From Accumulibacter sp. (GTDB taxonomy: Bacteria > Pseudomonadota > Gammaproteobacteria > Burkholderiales > Rhodocyclaceae), in contig JAFLDO010000012.1 in assembly GCA_017302455.1 (NCBI GenBank), positions 37,376 through 101,375 of the forward strand: DNA of 64,000 nucleotides. The letters are read 5' to 3'. The notes beneath the pieces were generated by a model that saw nothing but the letters and a program-made list of their open reading frames with translations, made no database searches and was not told the origin of the DNA. Every line of letters begins with the position of its first letter. The first letter of the stretch is position 1. The position numbers were made by a program, and so were the translations under genes. Below are positions 17,336-25,970 of this stretch, piece after piece.

Positions 17336-20300
17336 GTCAGTAACCAGCCCTGAAATCAAAGGGATTGAGACAATTTTTGCGTTACTCCCATCATGGCCAG
17401 CGCTACGTCAGTAACCAGCCCTGAAATCAAAGGGATTGAGACGTCTCGCCCCAGGTTCCGCCTGGCCGGTGTCGGTCTGTCAGTAACCAGCCCTGAAATC
17501 AAAGGGATTGAGACTCCGCCATGCGTGCCGCCGCGGCTGCTGTGGGTGTGTCAGTAACCAGCCCTGAAATCAAAGGGATTGAGACCCGTTTGCCGTGCGC
17601 AGCCCGTTTATATGCGTCAGTAACCAGCCCTGAAATCAAAGGGATTGAGACAAAAATAATCTGTTCCGGCAGAGGATTAGCGAGTGGTCAGTAACCAGCC
17701 CTGAAATCAAAGGGATTGAGACACGCCTTCCGGGCCGCCTTGGATGTCGTCGTACACGTCAGTAACCAGCCCTGAAATCAAAGGGATTGAGACCGAATTT
17801 TTGTCTGACGCACCCGGCTGAGCCAGTCAGTAACCAGCCCTGAAATCAAAGGGATTGAGACCGCGACTCCGGATCCTGGCAGCAAAGGAAGCGCGAGTCA
17901 GTAACCAGCCCTGAAATCAAAGGGATTGAGACTCCTCGGGGAGTTCGCATCCGTAAAGCATTGTTGGTCAGTAACCAGCCCTGAAATCAAAGGGATTGAG
18001 ACGGCAATTCCGAGGCCTGGTAGGCGGCAGCCCTTGCGTCAGTAACCAGCCCTGAAATCAAAGGGATTGAGACCAGGGCTGACCGGCTCAGTTTGCGCGG
18101 CCTTTGAGTCAGTAACCAGCCCTGAAATCAAAGGGATTGAGACGTTGCATGCGGCGCCGGCCGGCGCTCGCAGCAGAGTCAGTAACCAGCCCTGAAATCA
18201 AAGGGATTGAGACTCAGGAATTTGAACCCGCATTTCAGGCATTTTTTTGTCAGTAACCAGCCCTGAAATCAAAGGGATTGAGACACATCCTGGCCGGTCG
18301 GCTCGGCAAAACACCAGAGGTCAGTAACCAGCCCTGAAATCAAAGGGATTGAGACCAAGGCGCGCCGCCGACGTGCGAGCCAGCGCGAGGAGTCAGTAAC
18401 CAGCCCTGAAATCAAAGGGATTGAGACGCGGCGGCCCAGGCATCATGTGATCGCTTCTGCACGTCAGTAACCAGCCCTGAAATCAAAGGGATTGAGACGC
18501 TGCTCAACCGTTCGGCTACGGAAATGGTGACGAGGTCAGTAACCAGCCCTGAAATCAAAGGGATTGAGACGTTGCGCAATGTGCTTGCCTTCGCCGAGCC
18601 CGGCAGTCAGTAACCAGCCCTGAAATCAAAGGGATTGAGACCTCGGAAACGGTAACCATATTAGACATAGCAAATAGGTCAGTAACCAGCCCTGAAATCA
18701 AAGGGATTGAGACGGTCAGGGTCGAGTAGGGGACGCCACTGCCGGGTCAGTAACCAGCCCTGAAATCAAAGGGATTGAGACCCCGTTGCCCGATCTGATG
18801 CACCACGTGCCGACGTCAGTAACCAGCCCTGAAATCAAAGGGATTGAGACGAAAATTCCCTGTTTGGCTCTGTGGCATACAGCGCAGTCAGTAACCAGCC
18901 CTGAAATCAAAGGGATTGAGACGGAATAGATACCCGCTCGCTAACGGGAACCAATTGATGTCAGTAACCAGCCCTGAAATCAAAGGGATTGAGACGTCAG
19001 CGGCAGCGGCAGGTGCAACGGTCTTCACCGTCAGTAACCAGCCCTGAAATCAAAGGGATTGAGACAAAGTGTCTCGTGCGGCCGTGCGAGACACGGCTGT
19101 CAGTAACCAGCCCTGAAATCAAAGGGATTGAGACCTGAAGGCGGCAGCCCTTGCTGGGCCGAATGCGGTCAGTAACCAGCCCTGAAATCAAAGGGATTGA
19201 GACCCGTAGCCCATGGCCATGCCAATACCAATCGGGTCAGTAACCAGCCCTGAAATCAAAGGGATTGAGACTTTCCAGATCGATCGCCTCTTGCTCGATC
19301 GTCGTCAGTAACCAGCCCTGAAATCAAAGGGATTGAGACCCGATCGGCACGCACCGGTAAAGCACAACCTCGGTCAGTAACCAGCCCTGAAATCAAAGGG
19401 ATTGAGACCGAGTGCGGCTTTTTCCTTTGCAGCATTTTCCAACCGTCAGTAACCAGCCCTGAAATCAAAGGGATTGAGACGGCGGCTTTGGATTCGACAA
19501 CGAGGGCTTCAAACTGTCAGTAACCAGCCCTGAAATCAAAGGGATTGAGACTGAAATCCGTGCGCCGTGCGCTGTTTGTCGTCGTGTCAGTAACCAGCCC
19601 TGAAATCAAAGGGATTGAGACATTATAATGGACTATCAAGCCAAGTCGAAATGTCAGTAACCAGCCCTGAAATCAAAGGGATTGAGACGTGTGCTCATGG
19701 TTCAGTCCTCGATCAGCGATTGGGTCAGTAACCAGCCCTGAAATCAAAGGGATTGAGACTCGTCAATAGGTGCCACGCATACAAAAGCCATTTGTCAGTA
19801 ACCAGCCCTGAAATCAAAGGGATTGAGACCAGGTACGCCCAATCAACATCCTGGCGAAGCTCTGTCAGTAACCAGCCCTGAAATCAAAGGGATTGAGACG
19901 TTGCCACCCTCTCGGTGCGGCAATCTCGCAGGGTCAGTAACCAGCCCTGAAATCAAAGGGATTGAGACGCGGGATACAGCGGCCGCACAGCTTGACACGC
20001 TCGTCAGTAACCAGCCCTGAAATCAAAGGGATTGAGACTGCCCTGACACGGACACTACACGCGCCTTCTCAGCGTCAGTAACCAGCCCTGAAATCAAAGG
20101 GATTGAGACACGAGGTTTTCCGCATGGTGCGTACGCCATGCCTTGGTCAGTAACCAGCCCTGAAATCAAAGGGATTGAGACGTACCTTGGAACGCCAACG
20201 CTTCTCCCAGTTCCGTCAGTAACCAGCCCTGAAATCAAAGGGATTGAGACAAAGAAACAAGAACCTTCATTGGAAGATTCTCCGTCAGTAACCAGCCCTG

Positions 20301-21782
20301 AAATCAAAGGGATTGAGACGAAACCAGCTCTTCGATTATTCGTTTGAACATACGTCAGTAACCAGCCCTGAAATCAAAGGGATTGAGACGATTGCTGCGC
20401 GTCGGCTTGACAAGAGACAGCCGTCAGTAACCAGCCCTGAAATCAAAGGGATTGAGACTCGCTGTATCCTTTCGTATGTGTGCGATGGTTTGTCAGTAAC
20501 CAGCCCTGAAATCAAAGGGATTGAGACCGCAACTTCGCAACCTGGCCTTCAAGCGACTCCACGTCAGTAACCAGCCCTGAAATCAAAGGGATTGAGACAG
20601 CGAAAGAGCACGCCGCTGAAGAACGTTTCTGAGTCAGTAACCAGCCCTGAAATCAAAGGGATTGAGACTCGCGGTAGTGGTCATGGTCTTGGCTCCCGTT
20701 TCTGTCAGTAACCAGCCCTGAAATCAAAGGGATTGAGACCTCGGCCCGCGTCTGGTCTTTGCCGCCGAGTCCAGTCAGTAACCAGCCCTGAAATCAAAGG
20801 GATTGAGACTGCACAGATAGCGTGATGTAGTGGTCACCGCCGTCAGTAACCAGCCCTGAAATCAAAGGGATTGAGACTGGCCAGCGCCTCTTCTTTAGTT
20901 GGGTCTTCCGTCAGTAACCAGCCCTGAAATCAAAGGGATTGAGACAAGAACAACCGCATTGACGGAAAAGATAACGCCGGTCAGTAACCAGCCCTGAAAT
21001 CAAAGGGATTGAGACCTTACAATCTGTGCAGCCTGTGCAATCTGTGCAATGTCAGTAACCAGCCCTGAAATCAAAGGGATTGAGACCCTGAATGCGACGG
21101 CCTGATCAACGCCGCTGGCCGTCAGTAACCAGCCCTGAAATCAAAGGGATTGAGACCGATGCCACGTTACTCATCTTCAGGTTTCCGCTCTGAGTCAGTA
21201 ACCAGCCCTGAAATCAAAGGGATTGAGACGATCTACGTCCATTCTATACTCCTTCCTGTATCAGTCAGTAACCAGCCCTGAAATCAAAGGGATTGAGACT
21301 CTGCTGCCCGAGTCACTGCTGTATAGAGAAGGTCAGTAACCAGCCCTGAAATCAAAGGGATTGAGACGTTTCGGCCAATGCCTTTGAATTGACCAAATAG
21401 CCGTCAGTAACCAGCCCTGAAATCAAAGGGATTGAGACTCGGATTGCGTCATGCCGCTTGCCAGGATGTGCCAGTAACCAGCCCTGAAATCAAAGGGATT
21501 GAGACGAGCCTTCCAGTTTTCCTTATTGCAGATTTGAGTCAGTAACCAGCCCTGAAATCAAAGGGATTGAGACCGTGAGAGGAGATATTCCTTAATCAGT
21601 GGAATCTGTCAGTAACCAGCCCTGAAATCAAAGGGATTGAGACTAACCCAAGGCGTGCTGGCGACGTGCGAGCCAGGTCAGTAACCAGCCCTGAAATCAA
21701 AGGGATTGAGACCCGCAGCCTGTTCCCATGACATGAAGCTGTTTGAGTCAGTAACCAGCCCTGAAATCAAAGGGATTGAGAC
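17336..21782 (+). CRISPR. CRISPR array, 64 repeats of 36 nt and 63 spacers, type III-B
   Basis: The 36-nt unit begins GTCAGTAACC and ends GGGATTGAGAC. I counted 64 copies by reading each start from 17336 to 21747. Start-to-start spacing is 66-73 nt, so spacers are 30-37 nt. All copies look identical except the one at 21470, which has C for T at position 2. The repeat ends in ATTGAGAC, matching the 8-nt crRNA handle of type III systems, so the array is read on the + strand with the cas genes. It starts 5 nt after cas6. The variant repeat and a decayed copy (21817) mark the 21.8-kb side as the old, distal end. Confidence 0.97.
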
Positions 21783-21816
21783 CACTTGGGTAGATCAGTC
21801 GACGCAGTCTGTGGGA

Positions 21817-21852
21817 GTCACCAAGCCGCCCTGGAATCACGAGGATTGCCAG
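21817..21852 (+). repeat. Decayed terminal CRISPR repeat
   Basis: Starting exactly 70 nt after the last intact repeat (the array's mean period), this 36-nt stretch matches the repeat at 25 of 36 positions without gaps, including GCCCTG and GGATTG cores. The 34 nt before it (21783-21816) are then a 64th spacer. Decay at this end fits the trailer of the array. Confidence 0.75.
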
Positions 21853-22149
21853 CAGAGTCCGTCGTCTGACGTATCGACTTGCGCGCTGGTTGCGACGGAA
21901 CTGGCCGAGCGTGTCGCGCAGGGCGTGCCCAAGAGCGGGCTTCCTGCAGATAGCAGAAACACGAGATGGGCCGGAATAGCGGAAGACCGTCGCCTCGCGG
22001 ATGGCGCTACGGATTCATCGACCCCCCAAAGACGCTGAACGCGGCCATTTCCCACCTCTCGTCCCGCTCTTGACAGGCCGTGAGACACTCCCTTCTAATG
22101 CCACGCAGCGCGAAATGGTTTCGTGCTGATGAACCCAAGGAGAGAACTC
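21853..22149. other. Non-coding stretch after the CRISPR array
   Basis: No convincing gene, further repeat or RNA is visible. Towards the end an AAGGAGAGA ribosome-binding site precedes the ATG at 22150. It is not AT-rich, so it does not look like a leader. Confidence 0.5.
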
Positions 22150-22617
22150 ATGCCATCCAATCGTATTGACGCCGTCTTCACCACCGAGCAGCGCGAGAAG
22201 GCGCAAGCGGCTCTGGCCACGCTGGCCGAAGCCCTGCCTTTCCTGATCAACCTGAGCACCGAAGAACGGGCGGCGATGCCGAAGTTCGGTGAAATGAATC
22301 GCTCCTTCGTCGTCAAGGCGCTTGCCGTTGCCGAGGCGCACCCTGAAATCCTGCCCGCGAGCTTGAGCCTCGCAGAATTCCGTGCGGATGTTGAATTGGT
22401 CGAAGACATCTACCCGCTGCACCACGCCGTTCAGACGTTGCTGCGCAAGGTCGACGACACCTATTTTGCTGCCGGTAGCGAAGCCTACGCCGCGGCCTTG
22501 CTGGTCTACCAGTACGCCAAGGTCCATAACGTCGGCACCGGCGCGCTCGAGGAGACACTGGACGACCTCGGCCGCCGCTTCGCGCGCAGGGCCAGAAAGG
22601 TCGCCGCACCCGGCTGA
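22150..22617 (+). CDS. Conserved-looking hypothetical protein beside the CRISPR adaptation genes
   Basis: A 155-residue soluble, mostly helical protein that I do not recognise. The start ATG at 22150 follows AAGGAGAGA with good spacing; an ATG at 22126 is less likely. It begins MPSNRIDAVFTTEQREKAQAALATL and continues LPFLINLSTEERAAMPKFGEMNRSFVVKAL. It ends with a basic RRFARRARK stretch. No signal peptide, metal site or nuclease motif is visible. It stands alone between the array and the winged-helix gene, on the same strand as the cas genes. Whether it belongs to the CRISPR system or is a passenger cannot be told from the sequence. Confidence 0.7.
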   Translation: MPSNRIDAVFTTEQREKAQAALATLAEALPFLINLSTEERAAMPKFGEMNRSFVVKALAVAEAHPEILPASLSLAEFRADVELVEDIYPLHHAVQTLLRKVDDTYFAAGSEAYAAALLVYQYAKVHNVGTGALEETLDDLGRRFARRARKVAAPG

Positions 22618-22752
22618 CGCGAGCGGCCTGGCCTGGACACGTGAGCAACGCGCTGTTCCGGGCCGTCGCCGCACTCGCCGCAGGGCACCGCCACCGCCAA
22701 TGGCGCACCGGCGCGGCGGCGCCAGTCGCCCGCCGATCGACGGCAGCCAACG

Positions 22753-23286
22753 ATGGATCACCGCAACGCATGGCGGATTGCCGAAGAGCCACGATTCCTT
22801 GCCGACGATGGATCGTTCCATGGCAAACATGGAACGACGCACCACCGTAATGCGCTGATCAATCGCCGAAACGGAACGACGCACCATCTTGATGCACCAC
22901 TCCATCATGAAGATGGACCACTCCATCGCGATGATGAAGCGATCCATGTCGGCGATAGAATCACGCACCATATTGATGCGTCGATTGATCTCGACGATGG
23001 AACGAAGATTCAGATGGTGATCTGGCGGGGTCCTGACGCACTTCCGCCGTCGGCATTTTCTGGGAGGCTGACGGATCGCCGCTGGGGCATCCTGCCTATT
23101 CTGCAGGGCTTGGGGGAAGTGCCCGTACGAGAACTGGCGCAGCGACTGGAGCGCGACGTGAAGCGCGTTCACCAGGACGTCGGCGTCCTGGTGACCCTGG
23201 GCCTCATCGAACGTACGGAACGGGGTGGGCTGCTGTGTTCGTTCGACGATATTCACGTCGATAGGTACTTGCGCGGGACCACGTGA
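22753..23286 (+). CDS. Winged-helix protein (HVO_A0114-like) with N-terminal 14-residue repeats
   Basis: The C-terminal 80 residues (GRLTDRRWGILPILQGLGEVPVRELAQRLERDVKRVHQDVGVLVTLGLIE...HVDRYL) are a clear winged helix of the HVO_A0114 type, a family often encoded next to RelE-like toxins and proposed to act as DNA-binding antitoxins. Ahead of it, 84 residues form six imperfect 14-residue His/Asp/Arg-rich repeats. The minimal protein could begin at ATG 23014 (90 residues), leaving the repeats untranslated; the longer start at 22753 is used here because the repeats stay in frame. No toxin gene accompanies it in the right place. It may control the cas2-cas1-cas2 genes 168 nt downstream; that is inference. 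Confidence 0.6.
   Translation: MDHRNAWRIAEEPRFLADDGSFHGKHGTTHHRNALINRRNGTTHHLDAPLHHEDGPLHRDDEAIHVGDRITHHIDASIDLDDGTKIQMVIWRGPDALPPSAFSGRLTDRRWGILPILQGLGEVPVRELAQRLERDVKRVHQDVGVLVTLGLIERTERGGLLCSFDDIHVDRYLRGTT
22756..23007 (+). repeat. 42-bp imperfect tandem repeat, six units
   Basis: Six consecutive 42-bp units run from 22756 to 23007, clearest at 22840, 22882 and 22966, where GCACCA-TGATG-type blocks recur exactly 42 or 84 bp apart. The phase preserves the reading frame and encodes 14-residue units such as HHRNALINRRNGTT and HHIDASIDLDDGTK. Confidence 0.75.
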
Positions 23287-23454
23287 CGTGTCGCCGCAGG
23301 TTGCCGGGTTCTGATGCACGGAGCGCCGCCTGCGCTGGCGGCGAAATTCGCTCCCGCTCTTGCGGCGTCGTGACGCCCCCTCTCCTGCACGCCCACCCAC
23401 TCCGGCAAGCTTGCCGCGCCTGACATCGACGCCCAGGCGGCCTATCGTGGCGGC

Positions 23455-23742
23455 ATGAGTGATGCGGCGCGAACCCTGTTCCTGGTCTGCTACGACGTCT
23501 GCGAGACGAAGATCCGGCGGCGCGTGCACAAATTCCTCATGGCCTACAAGATCGGCGGCCAGAAGTCGTTCTTCGAGTGCTGGCTGACGGCGGCCGAGTT
23601 GCGCGAGGTCCGGCTCACGCTGGGCGAGCTGATCGATCCCGGCGAAGACCGGGTGCACATCTTTCAGCTCGATCCACGCATGACGCGCGACATGCTGGGG
23701 CGGGCGATACAGCCGCCGGTCGATGTTTTTCTGATCGTTTGA
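23455..23742 (+). CDS. cas2: Cas2, first copy
   Basis: A 95-residue ferredoxin-like adaptation protein. FLVCYDVCETKIRRRVHKFLMAYKIGGQKSFFECWL contains the conserved first-strand aspartate (YDV) and the QKSFFE segment of canonical Cas2. Cas2 dimers bridge two Cas1 dimers in the spacer integrase. cas1 starts 16 nt later. It is clearly different from the second Cas2 at 24768, so the pair is not a recent duplication. Confidence 0.92.
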   Translation: MSDAARTLFLVCYDVCETKIRRRVHKFLMAYKIGGQKSFFECWLTAAELREVRLTLGELIDPGEDRVHIFQLDPRMTRDMLGRAIQPPVDVFLIV

Positions 23743-23758
23743 TTGCGGGAGTGAAGCG

Positions 23759-24778
23759 ATGACAAGCCTGTATGTGGATCGACGCGGCGTGACGCTGAAG
23801 GCCGACGGCGAGGCGCTGGTCTTCTACGAGAACGGCGAGCGCATCGGCACCGTGCCGCTCGCGCCGCTGTCGCGGGTGTTCATGCGCGGCGACGTGACGC
23901 TGTCGTCGGCGCTGCTCGGCAAACTCGGCGAGCGCGGCATCGGCGTGGTCGTCCTCTCCGGCCGCAAGGCGGTGCCGACGATGTTGCTCGGCCGCCCGCA
24001 CAACGACGCGGCGCGGCGGGTGGCGCAATACCGGCTGTCGCTCGATGGCGATTTCTGTCTGCGCTTTGCGCGCGCGATCGTCGAGGCGAAGCTGCGCGCG
24101 CAAGCCACTTTCCTGACCGAGCGCCGGGACAGCGAGCCGCACTCGCGTTACCTGCTGACGCTGAGCTTGCGGCGCCTGGCGACGAGCATCGCGGCGGTAG
24201 ACGAGCAAGGCTCGCTCGGGTCGCTGCGCGGCCTCGAAGGCGCTGGCGCGGCGGCGTACTTCGAGGGCTTTGCCGATCTGCTGCCGGAGCGCCTGAAGTT
24301 CAGCGGTCGCAACCGCCGGCCGCCGCGCGATCCGGTGAACGCGATGCTGTCGCTCGGCTACACGCTGCTGCACGCCGAGGCGGTGCTGGCGCTCTACGGC
24401 GCCGGGCTGGATCCCTTCGTCGGCTTCTATCACGCGCTCGACTTCGGTCGCGAGTCGTTGGCCTGCGACCTCGTCGAGCCGCTGCGCGTCGAGGTCGATC
24501 GGCACGCGCTGATGCTGTTTCGCTCGGAGAAGCTGCGCGCCGAGGGCTTCTCGACGACCGAGAGCGGCTGCCTGCTCGGCAAGGCCGGACGCGCGCGCTT
24601 TTACGGCGAATGGGAGGAGGTCGCCGCGCGCCTGCGCAAGCTGCTCGCCGAGAGTGTGTCGGACGTGGCGAGCGCGATCATGCAGGCGGCTGCGGTCGAG
24701 GCGCCCTGCTCGCCGCCGATCGGCGACCCCGCTGCGGATGCCGGCGTTGCCGACGAGGAGACGGGCGATGGCTTCTGA
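23759..24778 (+). CDS. cas1: Cas1 spacer integrase
   Basis: A 339-residue protein with the N-terminal beta domain (SLYVDRRGVTLKADGEALVF) and the catalytic helical domain. The metal-binding triad is present as E160 (LRGLEGAGAAAYF), H225 (FYHALDFGRESLACDL) and E240 (LVEPLR). It catalyses integration of new spacers at the leader end of the array together with Cas2. A C-terminal Ala/Asp-rich tail of about 30 residues overlaps the start of the second cas2 by 11 nt. No reverse transcriptase or Cas6 fusion is present. Confidence 0.95.
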   Translation: MTSLYVDRRGVTLKADGEALVFYENGERIGTVPLAPLSRVFMRGDVTLSSALLGKLGERGIGVVVLSGRKAVPTMLLGRPHNDAARRVAQYRLSLDGDFCLRFARAIVEAKLRAQATFLTERRDSEPHSRYLLTLSLRRLATSIAAVDEQGSLGSLRGLEGAGAAAYFEGFADLLPERLKFSGRNRRPPRDPVNAMLSLGYTLLHAEAVLALYGAGLDPFVGFYHALDFGRESLACDLVEPLRVEVDRHALMLFRSEKLRAEGFSTTESGCLLGKAGRARFYGEWEEVAARLRKLLAESVSDVASAIMQAAAVEAPCSPPIGDPAADAGVADEETGDGF

Positions 24779-25073
24779 GAGGTCGGCGCTGGCTTTCGTG
24801 ATCGGCTACGACATCAGCGAGCCGCGCCGCCTGCTGCGCATCCATCGCCGGATGTGCCGGCATGCGACGCCGCTCGAATACAGCATCTTCCTGCTCATCG
24901 GCAGCGAAGCCGACAAGGATTGCTGCCTGGAAGAGATCGGCGAGCTGATCGACCCGCGCGCCGACGATGTGCGCTGCTATGCGCTGCCGCTACGCGGTTT
25001 CCAGGGTCGCATCGGCCGCGCCAGCCTGCCGGCGGGAATCGTGTGGACCGGGTTGCCGGCGGCGATGGCTTGA
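24768..25073 (+). CDS. cas2: Cas2, second divergent copy
   Basis: A 101-residue Cas2 family protein beginning at ATG 24768 inside the end of cas1. FVIGYDISEPRRLLRIHRRMCRHATPLEYSIFLLIG keeps the catalytic-position aspartate (YDI) and the fold pattern, but the sequence differs throughout from the copy before cas1, and Q-S-FE is replaced by EYSIFLL. The 11-nt overlap implies tight coupling to Cas1. One copy may build the integrase and the other may have a different role, or they may form a heterodimer; both ideas are inference. Confidence 0.88.
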   Translation: MASERSALAFVIGYDISEPRRLLRIHRRMCRHATPLEYSIFLLIGSEADKDCCLEEIGELIDPRADDVRCYALPLRGFQGRIGRASLPAGIVWTGLPAAMA

Positions 25074-25153
25074 GTGGCTGGCGGGCGCCCTTGGGTTGCG
25101 GGTTGCGGCTTGCCGGTTGCGAACAGGGCGGCGTCGAGCTGCTTGGCGTCAGC

Positions 25154-25543
25154 CTATCTTGCCCAATGGCCTTCGAAGTCGAAGGAAAGTTGCCGCTGAT
25201 GCCTGATGGCGAGCACGTAGATCGCTCCGCCAATCGGCGCGTGGAGCAGCACGTAGTCCTTGAGGACGTACTCGCGTAAGGCTTCTGCGTCCGCTGTCAG
25301 TGCCGACAACTTTGTCCGCAGCGCTGCCAGTGCATTGGTGGTCTCGACCGAACGCGGTTGGCGGGCCAGGAATGGCCTGCCCATTTCGGGAAAGCGCTCA
25401 AGGTTGGGAATCACCGTGGCGAGCAGTTCATCCAGCAAGCCGTCGAAGGCGTGCGGCGCTTCTGCTTCGGCCAGGAATAGTTCGATGCCCTCAAGGTTGC
25501 GCTCGAAATTCGCCGTGACTTTGACGACAGGTTCTTTCGGCAC
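25154..25543 (-). CDS. ParE/RelE-superfamily toxin
   Basis: A 129-residue protein with the RelE/ParE layout: KVTANFERNLEGIELFLAE at the N terminus, RFPEMGRPF in the middle and YVLLHAPIGGAIYVLAIRHQRQLSFDF at the C terminus. The family acts either as ribosome-dependent mRNases or as gyrase poisons; sequence alone does not say which. It lies 19 nt downstream of a Phd-type antitoxin in the usual antitoxin-first order and transcribes toward the CRISPR adaptation genes. Confidence 0.82.
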   Translation of the reverse strand: MPKEPVVKVTANFERNLEGIELFLAEAEAPHAFDGLLDELLATVIPNLERFPEMGRPFLARQPRSVETTNALAALRTKLSALTADAEALREYVLKDYVLLHAPIGGAIYVLAIRHQRQLSFDFEGHWAR

Positions 25544-25562
25544 AAGCAGTCCCGGCTGCGAC

Positions 25563-25853
25563 TCAGGCGCTGCGACGGCGCTTGATGGCCTGGATCACGC
25601 TGCGGGCGTCCTTCACCTTGCCAGCAGCAACGTCGTCGAGTCCCCTGGAAGCCTCGTCGATCAGCAAGAGATGAATGCGCTCACGCTCCAGTTGGTGGTA
25701 GTAGTCCAGACGGTTGGCGTCGATCAAGGCAATGTAACTCTCGCCGTTCTTGGTAATGATCTTCTCGGCGCCGCCCTTGACCTCGTCAGCCAGTTCGGAG
25801 AAGTTCGCTCGCGCGTACGAGAGCGGGATGACGTCGCTTGCGGAAATACCCAT
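25563..25853 (-). CDS. Phd/YefM-family antitoxin
   Basis: A 96-residue protein. The N-terminal half (VIPLSYARANFSELADEVKGGAEKIITKNGESYIALID) is the standard Phd/YefM DNA-binding fold. The C-terminal half is helical and basic (ARSVIQAIKRRRSA) and would wrap the toxin. The start follows an AGGAGGT site. A short palindrome at 25870-25882 just upstream suits autorepression. Confidence 0.85.
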   Translation of the reverse strand: MGISASDVIPLSYARANFSELADEVKGGAEKIITKNGESYIALIDANRLDYYHQLERERIHLLLIDEASRGLDDVAAGKVKDARSVIQAIKRRRSA

Positions 25854-25869
25854 TGTGACCTCCTGTGCC

Positions 25870-25882
25870 GCACAAGCTGTGC
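25870..25882. promoter_or_regulatory. Candidate toxin-antitoxin operator
   Basis: GCACA and TGTGC form a perfect 5-bp inverted repeat around AGC, 17 nt upstream of the antitoxin start. The position and symmetry suit a Phd-type autoregulatory site. It is short, so chance is possible. Confidence 0.4.
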
Positions 25883-25970
25883 AGTATTTTGTACATCATA
25901 CCCTTCTGCGACCAGGGGCGACAGATCGGCCAAGTGCGCGAGCGTCTCCTCCCGGAGCAGCGAATCAATC

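Noticed and set aside
18716..20570. Short ORFs in the CRISPR array encoding repeated MISGLVTD or SVTSPEIKGIE units
   Set aside because: They are translations of the CRISPR repeat in frames that happen to be open; not genes.
17336..21782. CRISPR array read on the - strand with a leader at 21.8 kb
   Set aside because: The type III handle ATTGAGAC lies at the + strand 3' end of the repeat, and the variant and decayed repeats lie at 21.5-21.85 kb, marking the distal end.
22015..23658. 547-codon open frame on the - strand with 14-residue repeats
   Set aside because: Opposite strand of cas2, the winged-helix gene and the hypothetical gene; its repeat is the reverse of the 42-bp repeat.
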